Of a stretch of DNA of 64,000 nucleotides, positions 53,043 through 63,044 are shown piece by piece. Both the position numbers and the translations under genes were made by a program. A model generated the notes under the pieces. It was not told where the DNA came from and searched no databases. It was given only the letters and a program-made list of their open reading frames with translations. The DNA comes from an uncultured Bacteroides sp. Lineage in GTDB: Bacteria; Bacteroidota; Bacteroidia; Bacteroidales; Bacteroidaceae. The stretch is taken from positions 62,001 to 126,000 of the forward strand of contig CABUKU010000004.1 in NCBI GenBank assembly GCA_902492205.1. The letters run 5' to 3'. Numbering within the stretch: the first letter of the stretch is position 1; each line of letters begins with the position of its first letter.

Positions 53043-54914
53043 TTATTGGATGATCCGGTAAGTAAATTCGATAATTTGTCTGGGTTCATTGTTCTTATTG
53101 GCTACGTTTAAAATGATCGGATAAGCTTTCAGTGCCGGATAAGGGAAACAATATTTTGACTTATCGGTACCTAACTCTAAAGTTACATTTTTAGTATGAA
53201 TAGTCAATTCTAATTTTTTTTCTTTTGCTTGAATTGATACAGTAGTGTCATTAACCTGATTGAATGTCATATTGGGATATTCAATAATGGGTTCTATTAT
53301 GGCTACCGATGCTTTCGCGTCATGATAAATAAGTTCTATTTTCTTTGTAAGAGTATTATCTCCTATGTCATGGGATAGACGATATGATATGCCTCCTTCC
53401 TGTTGTTTACTGTTTTTAAGTTCACCAATACTTGAAACAAGAAAACTACCGGCTTTTTCTTTATACGTAAGTAAGGCATCGAATTCATATAAGTTTGTAA
53501 AGTAACCCAGATCGCTTGTGAATTCTATTCTTGGGGTTAGTGGGCGTATTTCGGGCATATCGGGAAAACTCATAGGTTCCCATCTTTTATAGATTGTTTG
53601 TGATGAAGCTTGAAAGAATCCGTGATCTTTCAGCCATAAATTACATATATTTCCTCCAACAGGACGATGCATGTACTTACTCCTTTCACCTGCCGGATCT
53701 TTATAGGTATAAGCGGATATGGTTGTGCACCATTGCTCGGTACGTGCTGTTGCAATGTTGAGGGTTGGATAATAATGTATTCCTTTTTTGTCGAGAGGAA
53801 GGGGTGGTAGTTTACCACTATCGGCTTTTGCAAAAGCTATAGCCATTGCCAGATTTTTGGCTTTAGCGAATGTTGGATAAATACACGGCAGTTTATCAAA
53901 TATATCATAGTACAAAGGTCCGAAACCTATTATCCCATTTTGAATACATGTTTCCAAAAACTGCATGTTTTTTATAGCTGCAGTCCGATATTGGTCATTT
54001 TTATCCATAAACAAACTGAATAATACCTGACATCCGTCTGATGTACCACTACCGAAGCAAGTCCATTTGTTAGAACGTATTCCCCAAGAAGCATCCATAG
54101 AACCGTCCGGATATATAAAACCAAGATGGCTTTCCAATGATTTTTCCACATATGTATTAACTTCTTTATCTTCCGCAAGCCGGGCATAAAGAGCTAAACC
54201 CCATAACGACATTTCAAGGTTATATCCTAAATCTACTCCATATTTAACGTTAAAAACACGTCCTCCTTCACCGGTAAGAAAATAGTCACAGTCCATTTTT
54301 GCTATTATCTGATGAGCCAGACTACAAGCCTTATTGGTATAAGTCGTTTTATGGATTAATGTATTGACATACATTAATGTAGCAGTTGTTGTTGCACAAT
54401 AATTGATACTGGCAAATTGCGGAGACATGACTTCTGTCAGATAATCGGCAGCTTTTTCTATAGACTGCAACCATGATTGAGATTCTTTCTTTGTAAGATG
54501 CGGCTTTACTATAGGATAAGCCATTGTCATCATTAAAGTTTGATCTGTTGTTGTACCTGTCCACTCTTCGGGCGTTTCGAACCATGCACCATTTTCTTTC
54601 TGTTGTTTAATCAACCAGTTACCTACATTTATAGCTGCTTTTAAAAAAGTTTTATTTCCTGTCTGCTTGTATTCAAAGGCGAACGGATAGACGGCCTCGG
54701 CTGCTCTTGTATGGTATAAATTACATTTAGGACAAGTAATAGCGCCATAGTCGGGTGAATGTTTGTCTTGTTGTACATAATTTAAAAGTGCAGAGTTTAA
54801 TTGCATTAATATACGTGTGGCATGTGTGCTTAACGTATCCACAGGTATATATTGGGCATTTGCATTATGACCAATAATAATAAATAAAGTGAGACAGTAT
54901 ATTAACTTTTTCAT
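53043..54914 (-). CDS. Exported alpha/alpha-toroid protein with a beta-sandwich, possible polysaccharide lyase
   Basis: I do not recognise a family with certainty. The 623-residue protein has a signal peptide (to NAQ, about residue 20). The N-terminal two thirds are helical, with repeated hairpins such as FAFEYKQTGNKTFLKAAINVGNWLIKQQ, a pattern of alpha/alpha toroids in lyases and uronyl hydrolases. A conserved-looking block is GAITCPKCNLYHTRAAEAVYP; CPKC may bind a metal. The last third is beta-rich. It lies 11 bp downstream of the ExuT-like permease and upstream of the PL6-like fusion, so a role in the same polysaccharide is likely. Confidence 0.6.
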   Translation of the reverse strand: MKKLIYCLTLFIIIGHNANAQYIPVDTLSTHATRILMQLNSALLNYVQQDKHSPDYGAITCPKCNLYHTRAAEAVYPFAFEYKQTGNKTFLKAAINVGNWLIKQQKENGAWFETPEEWTGTTTDQTLMMTMAYPIVKPHLTKKESQSWLQSIEKAADYLTEVMSPQFASINYCATTTATLMYVNTLIHKTTYTNKACSLAHQIIAKMDCDYFLTGEGGRVFNVKYGVDLGYNLEMSLWGLALYARLAEDKEVNTYVEKSLESHLGFIYPDGSMDASWGIRSNKWTCFGSGTSDGCQVLFSLFMDKNDQYRTAAIKNMQFLETCIQNGIIGFGPLYYDIFDKLPCIYPTFAKAKNLAMAIAFAKADSGKLPPLPLDKKGIHYYPTLNIATARTEQWCTTISAYTYKDPAGERSKYMHRPVGGNICNLWLKDHGFFQASSQTIYKRWEPMSFPDMPEIRPLTPRIEFTSDLGYFTNLYEFDALLTYKEKAGSFLVSSIGELKNSKQQEGGISYRLSHDIGDNTLTKKIELIYHDAKASVAIIEPIIEYPNMTFNQVNDTTVSIQAKEKKLELTIHTKNVTLELGTDKSKYCFPYPALKAYPIILNVANKNNEPRQIIEFTYRIIQ

Positions 54915-54925
54915 ATTATTTGAGT

Positions 54926-56383
54926 TTACAGGTCGGTAATAGGCTTGTATTTAGGTACTAATGTTTTCATTACTATCCAACCGAGTAGGTGTGAGAATGC
55001 ACAAACTGAGAATATAATAAAATAACCTGCTTCTTCTCCTTTAAATCCCATAAATGTCATTTGAGTTTGTCCTGCATAATCAAATAAGACTCCGGAAGAT
55101 TTATTGATGATAAACGCTCCGAATCCACCTGCCATACCACCGATTCCAATAATAGTGGCAATGGCTTTCTTGGGAAACATGTCACCAACTGTAGAGAAAA
55201 TATTAGCCGACCATGCCTGATGTCCCGCCATAGCGATACCTATGAAAATAATGGGTAACCAATATGATATATGTCCTAAAGGTTGAGCTAATAAGGCAAC
55301 AAGTAAAAAAGATGCAAAAATAAGCATGGTTTTCATACGCCCTGCATAAGGATTCATACCTTTTTTGTTTACGAAGTAAGAAGGCAGCCATCCGCCTACA
55401 ATAGAAATTAAAGAGATTAGGTATAGCATAAATATTGCTAATTGTCCTTTAGGATCAGATGATTTTATTTCATAAACTGCGCTTAAATAAGCAGGTGTCC
55501 AGAACAAGAAGAAGAACCAAACTCCGTCTGTAAGAAATTTGCCTAAGGCAAAAGCCCATGTTTGCTTGTATTTTAAACAGTTAATGAATGAAACTTTGTT
55601 TTCTTTGTTAATCGTTGAATTATAACTATTATCAATTTTGCTGTCCTGTTCAATATAAGTTAATTCCGCGGCATTAACATGAGGGTTATTTGCTGGCTTT
55701 TTATAAATAAATATCCATACTCCCATCCAGATAAATCCTAAAAGTCCAATAATTATGAAAGCTGTTTCCCATCCCCATTTTTCTGCTATTACAGGAATTG
55801 ATAATGGTGCTGCTAATGCTCCGATAATAGAACCGGTATCAAAAAGACTGGTAGCTAATGCTCTATCTTTTTTAGGGAAGTATTCGGCAGTGGCTTTGAT
55901 AGCAGCAGGATAGTTGCCTGCTTCTCCTAATGCTAAAATGAGGCGTGCAAAAATAAATAAAGTAACACTTGTACTTGCTATTAATGCTCCGTTACCGAAG
56001 AGATTAATAGCTTCTTTTGCTCCTTCAAATCCAACCAACCATTTTCCTGTAATAATGCCTGAAGTTGCAATTCCACAAAAGGCATGTAAACATGCTCCGA
56101 TAGACCATACACCGATAGCACATAGATAACCTTTTTTAGTTCCTAATTTGTCAATGAATCGTCCGGCAAATAGCATACTGATGGCATAGAAAATAGAGAA
56201 TAAGGCCGTAATATTACCATAGTGATTATTGGTCCAATGAAATTCCGGTGCAATATAATCTTTCCATGTCAGGGAGAGCACTTGTTTATCCAGGTAATTA
56301 ATTATTGTAGCGAAAAATAACATGGAGCATATTACCCACCTATAGTTCGTCATTTTTTGTGTAGAACTGTTCATTATATTCAT
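54926..56383 (-). CDS. MFS transporter, ExuT-like hexuronate permease
   Basis: A 485-residue inner-membrane protein with twelve predicted helices in the anion:cation symporter branch of the major facilitator superfamily. Landmarks are YRWVICSMLFFATIINYLDKQVLS at the N-terminus, FGRFIDKLGTKKGY-like text (LFAGRFIDKLGTKKGYL) and FARLILALGEAGNYPAAIKA, typical of ExuT/GudP relatives. Uptake of unsaturated or saturated uronic acids released by the lyases fits the operon. Which uronate is moved is not shown. Confidence 0.85.
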   Translation of the reverse strand: MNIMNSSTQKMTNYRWVICSMLFFATIINYLDKQVLSLTWKDYIAPEFHWTNNHYGNITALFSIFYAISMLFAGRFIDKLGTKKGYLCAIGVWSIGACLHAFCGIATSGIITGKWLVGFEGAKEAINLFGNGALIASTSVTLFIFARLILALGEAGNYPAAIKATAEYFPKKDRALATSLFDTGSIIGALAAPLSIPVIAEKWGWETAFIIIGLLGFIWMGVWIFIYKKPANNPHVNAAELTYIEQDSKIDNSYNSTINKENKVSFINCLKYKQTWAFALGKFLTDGVWFFFLFWTPAYLSAVYEIKSSDPKGQLAIFMLYLISLISIVGGWLPSYFVNKKGMNPYAGRMKTMLIFASFLLVALLAQPLGHISYWLPIIFIGIAMAGHQAWSANIFSTVGDMFPKKAIATIIGIGGMAGGFGAFIINKSSGVLFDYAGQTQMTFMGFKGEEAGYFIIFSVCAFSHLLGWIVMKTLVPKYKPITDL

Positions 56384-56412
56384 ATATGTATAAATTTAAT
56401 ATTCTTTGGTTG

Positions 56413-59259
56413 TTATTTTATGTCTAATTTTAGCATTTCGGTTCCTGCAAGTAAGAAAGCTCCGATTCCATATACATCAGTTGAGTTTTCATCTGCAGGT
56501 TTAGGTGCATTTCCTACGGGTTGAATATATCCTAATTTTCCATTGCTATCTACATAACTGCATAACGTGCTCCATGCTTTTAACATTGGTTCTAAGTATG
56601 TTTTCTTATCCAATAACCCGTTACGAATACCCCATGCAAGTCCATAACAAAAGAATCCGGATGCACTGTTTTCAGGCAGGGGATAGGAAACCGGATCTAA
56701 AAGACTTGCATGCCAAGAACCCTTATTATCTTGAGTTTCAAGAATGCTTTTTGCCATTTCTTTGAATATATTTATGTAATAATCCCGATGAATATCTTCT
56801 TGGGGAAGAATATCGAGTAAAATTGGTATGGCAGCAAATACCCAGCCATTACCACGAGCCCAGAATTGTTTCTGACCGTTTGGCTCTAATAAAGGTTTCT
56901 TTGAACAATCACGATAATAAAGCTTTGCATTATTATCATATAGGGAATCTGTGCATTCCTTAAATTCTTTGTGCATAAAATTAATATAAGCCTTTTTCCC
57001 CGTTAATGTATATAGACCGGCATATACAGGAGGAGCCATGAATAATGCATCGGACCATGACCATCTTTCCACGCCGCCTTTAGAATGGATTTTTTGTAAT
57101 GGTGCTTTTGAGGGAAGACGAACAACAGAATCTAATCGCTCTATTGTGCGTTTAAGGATTTCCATATTTTTATATTTCTTTGCTAATTCAATATACATTT
57201 GCGATACACAAATATCGTCTGCATGATAGGGACGATAATATACATTCCAGTTATTTTTTTCACCTTGTGATTTCAAAAAAGAAAAATACTTTTCATTATT
57301 TGTTTCCTTAGCCCATTCAACTAACCCTTTATACCATGCACCATTGGTCCAATCTAAATCATGGTGTTTTACTTGTGACTGATTATTTATTTGCCAATCG
57401 GCAACCCTGTTACATATTTCTATAATTTGCTGTTTACTTTCAGGTATTAGTTGTGTTGACAAACTTCGTTTACTATGAGCAGGAAGAGTTATTTTGTATC
57501 CTACGGTGTAAACTCCGGGAATTGCTTCATCAAAATCATTTGGGGGAGTTACTTTGGAGATGAAAGGAGTAGATCCATGAGGTATGGATATAAAAAGATT
57601 TTTTCCATCTTGTTGAAGTAGTAAGTTTCCGCCAATGATTTTTGCTTTTGCCTCTGTAAGCATTCTCCATGTTATTTCTACTTGTTTTTCGGCTATGCAA
57701 ATGCTGTCTTTTATTGTCACAAACTTTTTGTTAATAATAGAAATGTTTCTTTTTGCAACAGACAAACCGTTGTATAGTGTAGTTAAGTCAAGTGTAACCC
57801 TCATTAACTTTGGGTTGTCTGAATGTGATTTTATTTTTCCATTACCTTTGACATTAAATAGTTCATCGTTAATAGAAAAAACATTGTGAGCCAAGTTCGT
57901 ATATCTATATACTTTCCATCGATCGCTATTTTGTGCATTATCCCAAATGGATAATCCGCAGCGTTCAAGAGAATCGTAGTCCTGAGGTCCTAAATCAATA
58001 GCCCATCGTATCCCTAAGGCGTCCATTACAAATGAACCGGCATCAAGATGTGTATGTGTATTGTCGGATGGAGTTCCACCTTTGATTCCGACATAAATAG
58101 CATTTTTAGAATTCCAGGATGTTCTCATGAGACATACCGGAGCTTCATTATGTGCTACAAACATAAGTGGAATATTGGTATCTTTGGTATTTGATAATTT
58201 AATTCCGTTACCGAAAATGAAAATAGAAGGAAGCATGCGTCTATATTGTTCATAGTCATACTTTTCTATGTTTAATAAGTTGTATATTTCATAATCGAGC
58301 AGTGTAAGATCTTTATTTTTCTGGGCAAACCAGAACATAGATGTATTTAAACGTGTACCTTTGCCGGAATCGCCAAAATTGAAAGGAAGTAGGGTGGGGC
58401 CTACCATGTGTTTGATATAGTAAGGACTACGCATGAATCCGGTCATGTTGGAAAGTCCGAAATCTGTTCCATATGTTTGTTCCAATAATGCAAGTAGCAT
58501 AACATTATAAGTTGTTCCATATTGCCAATATCCGTAGCCTTCGGGATATGCACCTTCCGGTTCATACTCAAACATAGGTTTGCGTATGCTTTCAATAGAG
58601 CGTGTAATTATTTTTTTTGATAATTCCGGTTGATCTTCAATAATGGCGATAGCACAATATGCCATAGCTGTATTACATACTTGGTTCCAGTTTGTATTCC
58701 GGTTTAGAAAATTATTGTATTTACTATCTAAAGAAGGATATAATCCTTTTTCTATAATGGCCTTTTTGACTAGTTTTTTAGTGGATTTATCTAAAACGGG
58801 ATAGAGCCAGTCATAGCCGATTGCCACACCCATTGCCATTTCTGCCAAATCAAGAAAATGGGTGGGATTCCAGTCTTTGTATTTGCAAACGGTTTGTAAT
58901 TCAGTTTCCGCACGTTTGGCATATTTAATGTCTCCTGTTGTACGGTATGCGTACGAGAGCATAAAAATACGATATAACACTTCTCTTGATGTTCCCAACA
59001 TACGTTTCCCTATATCCATTCTTTTTAAAGAAACCAGAGAAATAATTTCATCGCTTGCTTTTATTGTGCGTTGTTGTATGATATTCCAAATGGAATCTTT
59101 TGATATGTTTTCCAGTAATTGCTTCTCCATTCCATTATTCAACAGTATCCGTGGATGAGAAGGATATTTAATATCAGGTAATGTTATTGTTGCGCAATAT
59201 GCTGAATTAAAAAAACAAAACATACCAAACATTAGTAGTATTAATCTATGTAATTTCAT
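56413..59259 (-). CDS. Heparinase II/III-like lyase fused to a GH105-type hydrolase
   Basis: A 948-residue exported fusion; start 59259 gives a signal peptide (MKLHRLILLMFGMFCFFNSAYCA region). Residues of about 35-350 are an alpha/alpha toroid (HPRILLNNGMEKQLL and YPEGYGYWQYGTTYN). Residues of about 370-600 form the heparinase II/III beta domain with HTHLDAGSFVMDALGIRWAIDLG, containing the conserved His. Residues of about 610-948 form a GH105-type barrel with VERWSWSDALFMAPPVYAGL and FWARGNGWVFAAIPILL. It belongs with PL12/PL15/PL17/PL21-like lyases as a class; the family number is not determined. It is the second lyase-hydrolase fusion in the operon. Confidence 0.82.
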   Translation of the reverse strand: MKLHRLILLMFGMFCFFNSAYCATITLPDIKYPSHPRILLNNGMEKQLLENISKDSIWNIIQQRTIKASDEIISLVSLKRMDIGKRMLGTSREVLYRIFMLSYAYRTTGDIKYAKRAETELQTVCKYKDWNPTHFLDLAEMAMGVAIGYDWLYPVLDKSTKKLVKKAIIEKGLYPSLDSKYNNFLNRNTNWNQVCNTAMAYCAIAIIEDQPELSKKIITRSIESIRKPMFEYEPEGAYPEGYGYWQYGTTYNVMLLALLEQTYGTDFGLSNMTGFMRSPYYIKHMVGPTLLPFNFGDSGKGTRLNTSMFWFAQKNKDLTLLDYEIYNLLNIEKYDYEQYRRMLPSIFIFGNGIKLSNTKDTNIPLMFVAHNEAPVCLMRTSWNSKNAIYVGIKGGTPSDNTHTHLDAGSFVMDALGIRWAIDLGPQDYDSLERCGLSIWDNAQNSDRWKVYRYTNLAHNVFSINDELFNVKGNGKIKSHSDNPKLMRVTLDLTTLYNGLSVAKRNISIINKKFVTIKDSICIAEKQVEITWRMLTEAKAKIIGGNLLLQQDGKNLFISIPHGSTPFISKVTPPNDFDEAIPGVYTVGYKITLPAHSKRSLSTQLIPESKQQIIEICNRVADWQINNQSQVKHHDLDWTNGAWYKGLVEWAKETNNEKYFSFLKSQGEKNNWNVYYRPYHADDICVSQMYIELAKKYKNMEILKRTIERLDSVVRLPSKAPLQKIHSKGGVERWSWSDALFMAPPVYAGLYTLTGKKAYINFMHKEFKECTDSLYDNNAKLYYRDCSKKPLLEPNGQKQFWARGNGWVFAAIPILLDILPQEDIHRDYYINIFKEMAKSILETQDNKGSWHASLLDPVSYPLPENSASGFFCYGLAWGIRNGLLDKKTYLEPMLKAWSTLCSYVDSNGKLGYIQPVGNAPKPADENSTDVYGIGAFLLAGTEMLKLDIK

Positions 59260-59285
59260 CTTATAATGGAATTTTGAATTAATGA

Positions 59286-59316
59286 ATGATGAGGAAGTCT
59301 TAAACTTCCTCATCAT
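59286..59316 (-). promoter_or_regulatory. Perfect 13-bp hairpin inside the operon, after the TonB receptor
   Basis: ATGATGAGGAAGT (59286-59298) and ACTTCCTCATCAT (59304-59316) form a perfect stem with a 5-nt loop, starting 12 nt beyond the receptor stop. No T-run follows on the minus strand, so it looks more like an mRNA stabiliser or partial attenuator than a full terminator. Confidence 0.6.
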
Positions 59317-59327
59317 ATATTTATAAA

Positions 59328-62255
59328 TTAGAATCTATAAGTGATACCACCTCTGATATTTAAGCCATTGTATTGTAAAGTGTATACACGGCTCTTGTTT
59401 CCAAAATATGTATAATATTCGCTATTGAGGACATTAATAGCTTCTGCCCACAAAGTGAGCCCTTTATATAATTGTACAGAACCATTTAAATCAAGTTGCC
59501 AACGTCCGTCTTGCCATATATCACGTTCTGCATTAGAGCCCAAAGCGGTTATGTATGAACCAATATAATTCAAGGATGCTTGTAAAGTAAAGAGCTTGGT
59601 TGAATATGCTAATGCCATATTTGCCGTGTGTTTTGCTTGGCCCGGTAGGCGTGTAGTACCTCTGTTTACATCAGTTGTTGCTTTAGAATGTATATAAGTA
59701 TAGTTACTTGTAAACATAAGATTCTTCAGGAATGACGGTAGGAATGATAAGCTTGAGTTTAGGGTGATTTCTGCTCCATAAACTTTAGCGGCATCACCAT
59801 TTTTGTTTTGAATAACTTGCCATCCGTCATATTTTCCTCCCGGGTTATTCATAATACCTTCGCTTAAATATTGGAAATCTGAAATATGTTTATAGAATAC
59901 TCCTCCGGAAATAAGTCCGACATTAGATAAATATTGCTCGAAAAGCAAATCTATATTGTGAGCATAAGCTGGTTTTAATTCCGGGTTACCTAATGTAACA
60001 CGTTCCAAGTCTTGTGATACTCCTTGTTTTGGAACAAGATCAGTGATGTTAGGACGAGAATATCCTGTAGTCCAAGCTAATCTGAAAATAGTCTTGTCTG
60101 TTAAATCATATTTAAACTGGATGTTTGGCAGAACCTTTATATAATCGAATGATTCTTGTACGGGAGTTGATACATAGTCATTATATAGAGTTTCGTCACC
60201 ATTCTGTACTGGAGCATCCGGGTTTACAAAAGGATCAATTTTATTTGCTTTATATTTAACGCTTGTGTGTTCCATACGTACTCCGGCCAATAACATGAGA
60301 TTGTTAAATTGGATTTTATTCATAACATAACCTGAAAGAACATTTTCTTGTGCATCATAGTAAAGACCATCTCTGTTCATGTTGGAGAAATATTCGTTAC
60401 GGGTAATATCTCCTTTGTTTGCAGGATTTGCCATATATTCATGAACTTTAGTCATATCCGGTGCAATTCCGAAAGGAAGCTTGTTGTTCAGGAATTTAGA
60501 TGATAATTGTTGGGTAAGCAACATGTTTGTCAGATTGTTGGCATCACTTGCAGTCATAGAATAAGTCCATGTGTCATCCGGTGTGTATCCTGAATTACTC
60601 ATGAATTTTCCTTTGGCTCCGAATGAAAATGTGGATGCAAAGTCTTTAATGAAATAATTTTTGGAAGCATTTAGTCTGGCTGTAAAGTTATCTCCTTCAG
60701 AAATTATATCATTATTTTCAATAGTATATAAATTATATCTGGAAATGGCATTCGGAGCTTCGGTTCCCATGTTTCCGGTTGGAACATAGGTGTAGTCCAT
60801 TGTAAGATATTTAGTGCTGATAGACGGCATTACACCTACTACCGTTTTCTTAGGTATAGTTACTCCGTTTACTTTCTTTCCTGCTCTCCATTCGGGAGTT
60901 TGGAAACCTGCCATTTCACTGGCATAGTCGCGTTTGGATTTATTATAGAATACTCCACCGTCTATTTTCCATGTACCAAGTGTTGTTTCACCATCGAGGT
61001 TGATGTTTATGTTATGTATTATTTCGTTTTGGGTGGATACTTGGGTAATACTTCTCATTCTTTCAGAGCCTATACTTCCGTCCTCCATTAAAAAGAAACC
61101 ATTGCCATTATCACGGAAACGACTTCTGTTTCTGTATCTCATATCATCATTCTGGCGATTATTGTAAATGGTGCTCAATGTGAATTTGGTATTTGCTGTC
61201 GGGGCCCAGTCGATAACAAAAGTTGCTCCGTGACGGCTGGATTCTCTTGATTGATAACGGTAACGGAAATCTGTAGGCATATAGGCTTCTTCAGAAATTA
61301 CTTCCCCGGTAGCCTTATTTGTTAAAGAATAAGGTTCCCATGCCTGAGCTTCAAGTCTATCATAGCCATTGTTGGTTCTCAAAAAACTGTAATTAGCTAA
61401 TATACCTAAAACTCCGTCAGGGTTTTTGTCGGTTTTGAAGAAGCGTTGTGAATATCCGGCTTTAATGTTATATATTGCTTTTTCACGTAATGGGTTATAA
61501 CCACTTCCTAAGTCAATTGTGAATTTGGGAGATAAAGAACGTGCTGTTCCTGTTCTCATGTTGATAACACCGGCAATGGCATCACCGTCATTGGATGGAA
61601 GAAGAGTTTTTTGTACTTCCAATGATGATAGAATGTCAGAAGGAATTATATCCAAGGATTCATTACGTTTTCCACCCTCTTGACTACCCATGATTTGTTC
61701 ACCGTTAACATTAATATTGGTAAAATTTGCAGGAGTTCCGCGTAATTGAACTTCGGTTCCGTCTGTTGTGATTCCACTAAGGCGCTTCAAAGCATCGGAA
61801 ACGTTTGGATCAGGGAATCTGCCAATTTGATCGGCAGAGATAACTTGTGTCATGTTGTCTGCCATTTTTTGTTGATTCAATGCTCGTTGTTGTCCTCCAG
61901 CAACACTGGATATAACTACTCCTTTCAATGTATATGCGGATTCTTCCAAAATAAAGTCTTTGACAATTGTTTTACCGTTTTGAATAGTAACGACTTCCGT
62001 CATAGGAGAGAAACCTAAATAATTAACTTCAATTATACACTTTCCGGCAGGAATTCCTTGTAAAGAGTAGTTTCCGTTAAGGTCGGTAGCCGTACCTAAG
62101 GTAGTACCTTGAACAACAACTGAAGCTCCGGGTAATACACCTCCTGTGTTGTCTTTTACAACTCCGCGGAGATTACCTTTGCCTTGTGCAAAAGCCAATG
62201 ATGATATAAACATCATTGCTAAAAATAAGAATGAAGAAATAATTGTGTTTTTCAT
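59328..62255 (-). CDS. TonB-dependent receptor without a SusD partner
   Basis: A 975-residue outer-membrane receptor. A signal peptide (to FAQ, about residue 24), a carboxypeptidase-regulatory-like domain (about 28-115) and a plug with ALKRLSGITTDGTEVQLRGTPANF-like text (SDALKRLSGITTDGTEVQL, then NVNGEQIMGSQEGGKR) are visible, followed by a barrel ending LNIRGGITYRF. The plug style is that of the TonB-Xanth-Caul-type receptors, not SusC, and no susD gene lies next to it. It starts 11 bp after the nagB-like stop. It probably imports oligosaccharides produced by the operon's lyases. Confidence 0.85.
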   Translation of the reverse strand: MKNTIISSFLFLAMMFISSLAFAQGKGNLRGVVKDNTGGVLPGASVVVQGTTLGTATDLNGNYSLQGIPAGKCIIEVNYLGFSPMTEVVTIQNGKTIVKDFILEESAYTLKGVVISSVAGGQQRALNQQKMADNMTQVISADQIGRFPDPNVSDALKRLSGITTDGTEVQLRGTPANFTNINVNGEQIMGSQEGGKRNESLDIIPSDILSSLEVQKTLLPSNDGDAIAGVINMRTGTARSLSPKFTIDLGSGYNPLREKAIYNIKAGYSQRFFKTDKNPDGVLGILANYSFLRTNNGYDRLEAQAWEPYSLTNKATGEVISEEAYMPTDFRYRYQSRESSRHGATFVIDWAPTANTKFTLSTIYNNRQNDDMRYRNRSRFRDNGNGFFLMEDGSIGSERMRSITQVSTQNEIIHNININLDGETTLGTWKIDGGVFYNKSKRDYASEMAGFQTPEWRAGKKVNGVTIPKKTVVGVMPSISTKYLTMDYTYVPTGNMGTEAPNAISRYNLYTIENNDIISEGDNFTARLNASKNYFIKDFASTFSFGAKGKFMSNSGYTPDDTWTYSMTASDANNLTNMLLTQQLSSKFLNNKLPFGIAPDMTKVHEYMANPANKGDITRNEYFSNMNRDGLYYDAQENVLSGYVMNKIQFNNLMLLAGVRMEHTSVKYKANKIDPFVNPDAPVQNGDETLYNDYVSTPVQESFDYIKVLPNIQFKYDLTDKTIFRLAWTTGYSRPNITDLVPKQGVSQDLERVTLGNPELKPAYAHNIDLLFEQYLSNVGLISGGVFYKHISDFQYLSEGIMNNPGGKYDGWQVIQNKNGDAAKVYGAEITLNSSLSFLPSFLKNLMFTSNYTYIHSKATTDVNRGTTRLPGQAKHTANMALAYSTKLFTLQASLNYIGSYITALGSNAERDIWQDGRWQLDLNGSVQLYKGLTLWAEAINVLNSEYYTYFGNKSRVYTLQYNGLNIRGGITYRF

Positions 62256-62266
62256 AAATCAAAGAA

Positions 62267-63040
62267 TTAAATGTTTAATAATTCGGCAGCATCTTTATCC
62301 AAAAATAAAGCTGCATTTTTATGAGTGCGTAAAATTGACGCAGGACATTTTTCGGTTATCGGACCGTATAAGGCATTATAAACTGCTTGTGCTTTTCTGT
62401 TAGTTGGTACAATGCCTACAACGTATTTGCATGACATTAAAGCTGGGATTGTCAGAGTCAATGCCTGCTTGGGTACTTGATCAATATGAGTAAACTCTCC
62501 ATCGTTGACTTGTTGCTGACGGGAAATATTATCCAGTGAGGTTTGTCTTACCCATTGTTTGTCATCAAACTTGGCTTCATGTGGATCATTGAAAGCAAGA
62601 TGACCGTTTTCACCAATACCAAGACTGACAATATCCAATGGCGCTTCTCTCAATAGTTTTTCATAGCGCATACATTCTGCATTGATGTCGATAGCATCTG
62701 ATTGTACATAATTGACCTGATGAAACGGTTTTTTAGAGAAAATAGCTCTCTTAAGGAAATTGCCGAAATTCTGTGGCGCATCTTTTCCTAACCCCATATA
62801 TTCATCCATGTGGAAAGCATCGATTCTGTTGAAGTTTATTTCTGAATCATTAATCAATGCCTCATAAAAGTCGGATTGGGAATGTGCAGCGGCAAAAATG
62901 GCTCTGATTATTTCATTTGCGGACAACTGTATGATGTTTTTTTTGTAACATTCATAAGCTGCCGTGCCCATGTCAGTTCTTGATTCAAATACATATACTT
63001 GCAATGAATCAACTTGAAATTGTTTAATAAGTCCTTTCAT
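62267..63040 (-). CDS. nagB: Glucosamine-6-phosphate deaminase-like protein
   Basis: A 257-residue cytoplasmic protein of the NagB family. The catalytic region DAFHMDEYMGLG (Asp79-Glu80) and GIGENGHLAFNDP are conserved. The N-terminal sugar-phosphate loop that in classical NagB reads LGLATGSTP is replaced by IIRAIFAAAHSQSDFY, so substrate handling may differ. The reaction expected is GlcN-6-P to fructose-6-P plus ammonia, which would handle hexosamine from the operon's substrate. It starts 4 bp after the partial gene at the window edge. Confidence 0.82.
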   Translation of the reverse strand: MKGLIKQFQVDSLQVYVFESRTDMGTAAYECYKKNIIQLSANEIIRAIFAAAHSQSDFYEALINDSEINFNRIDAFHMDEYMGLGKDAPQNFGNFLKRAIFSKKPFHQVNYVQSDAIDINAECMRYEKLLREAPLDIVSLGIGENGHLAFNDPHEAKFDDKQWVRQTSLDNISRQQQVNDGEFTHIDQVPKQALTLTIPALMSCKYVVGIVPTNRKAQAVYNALYGPITEKCPASILRTHKNAALFLDKDAAELLNI

Positions 63041-63044
63041 CTAT

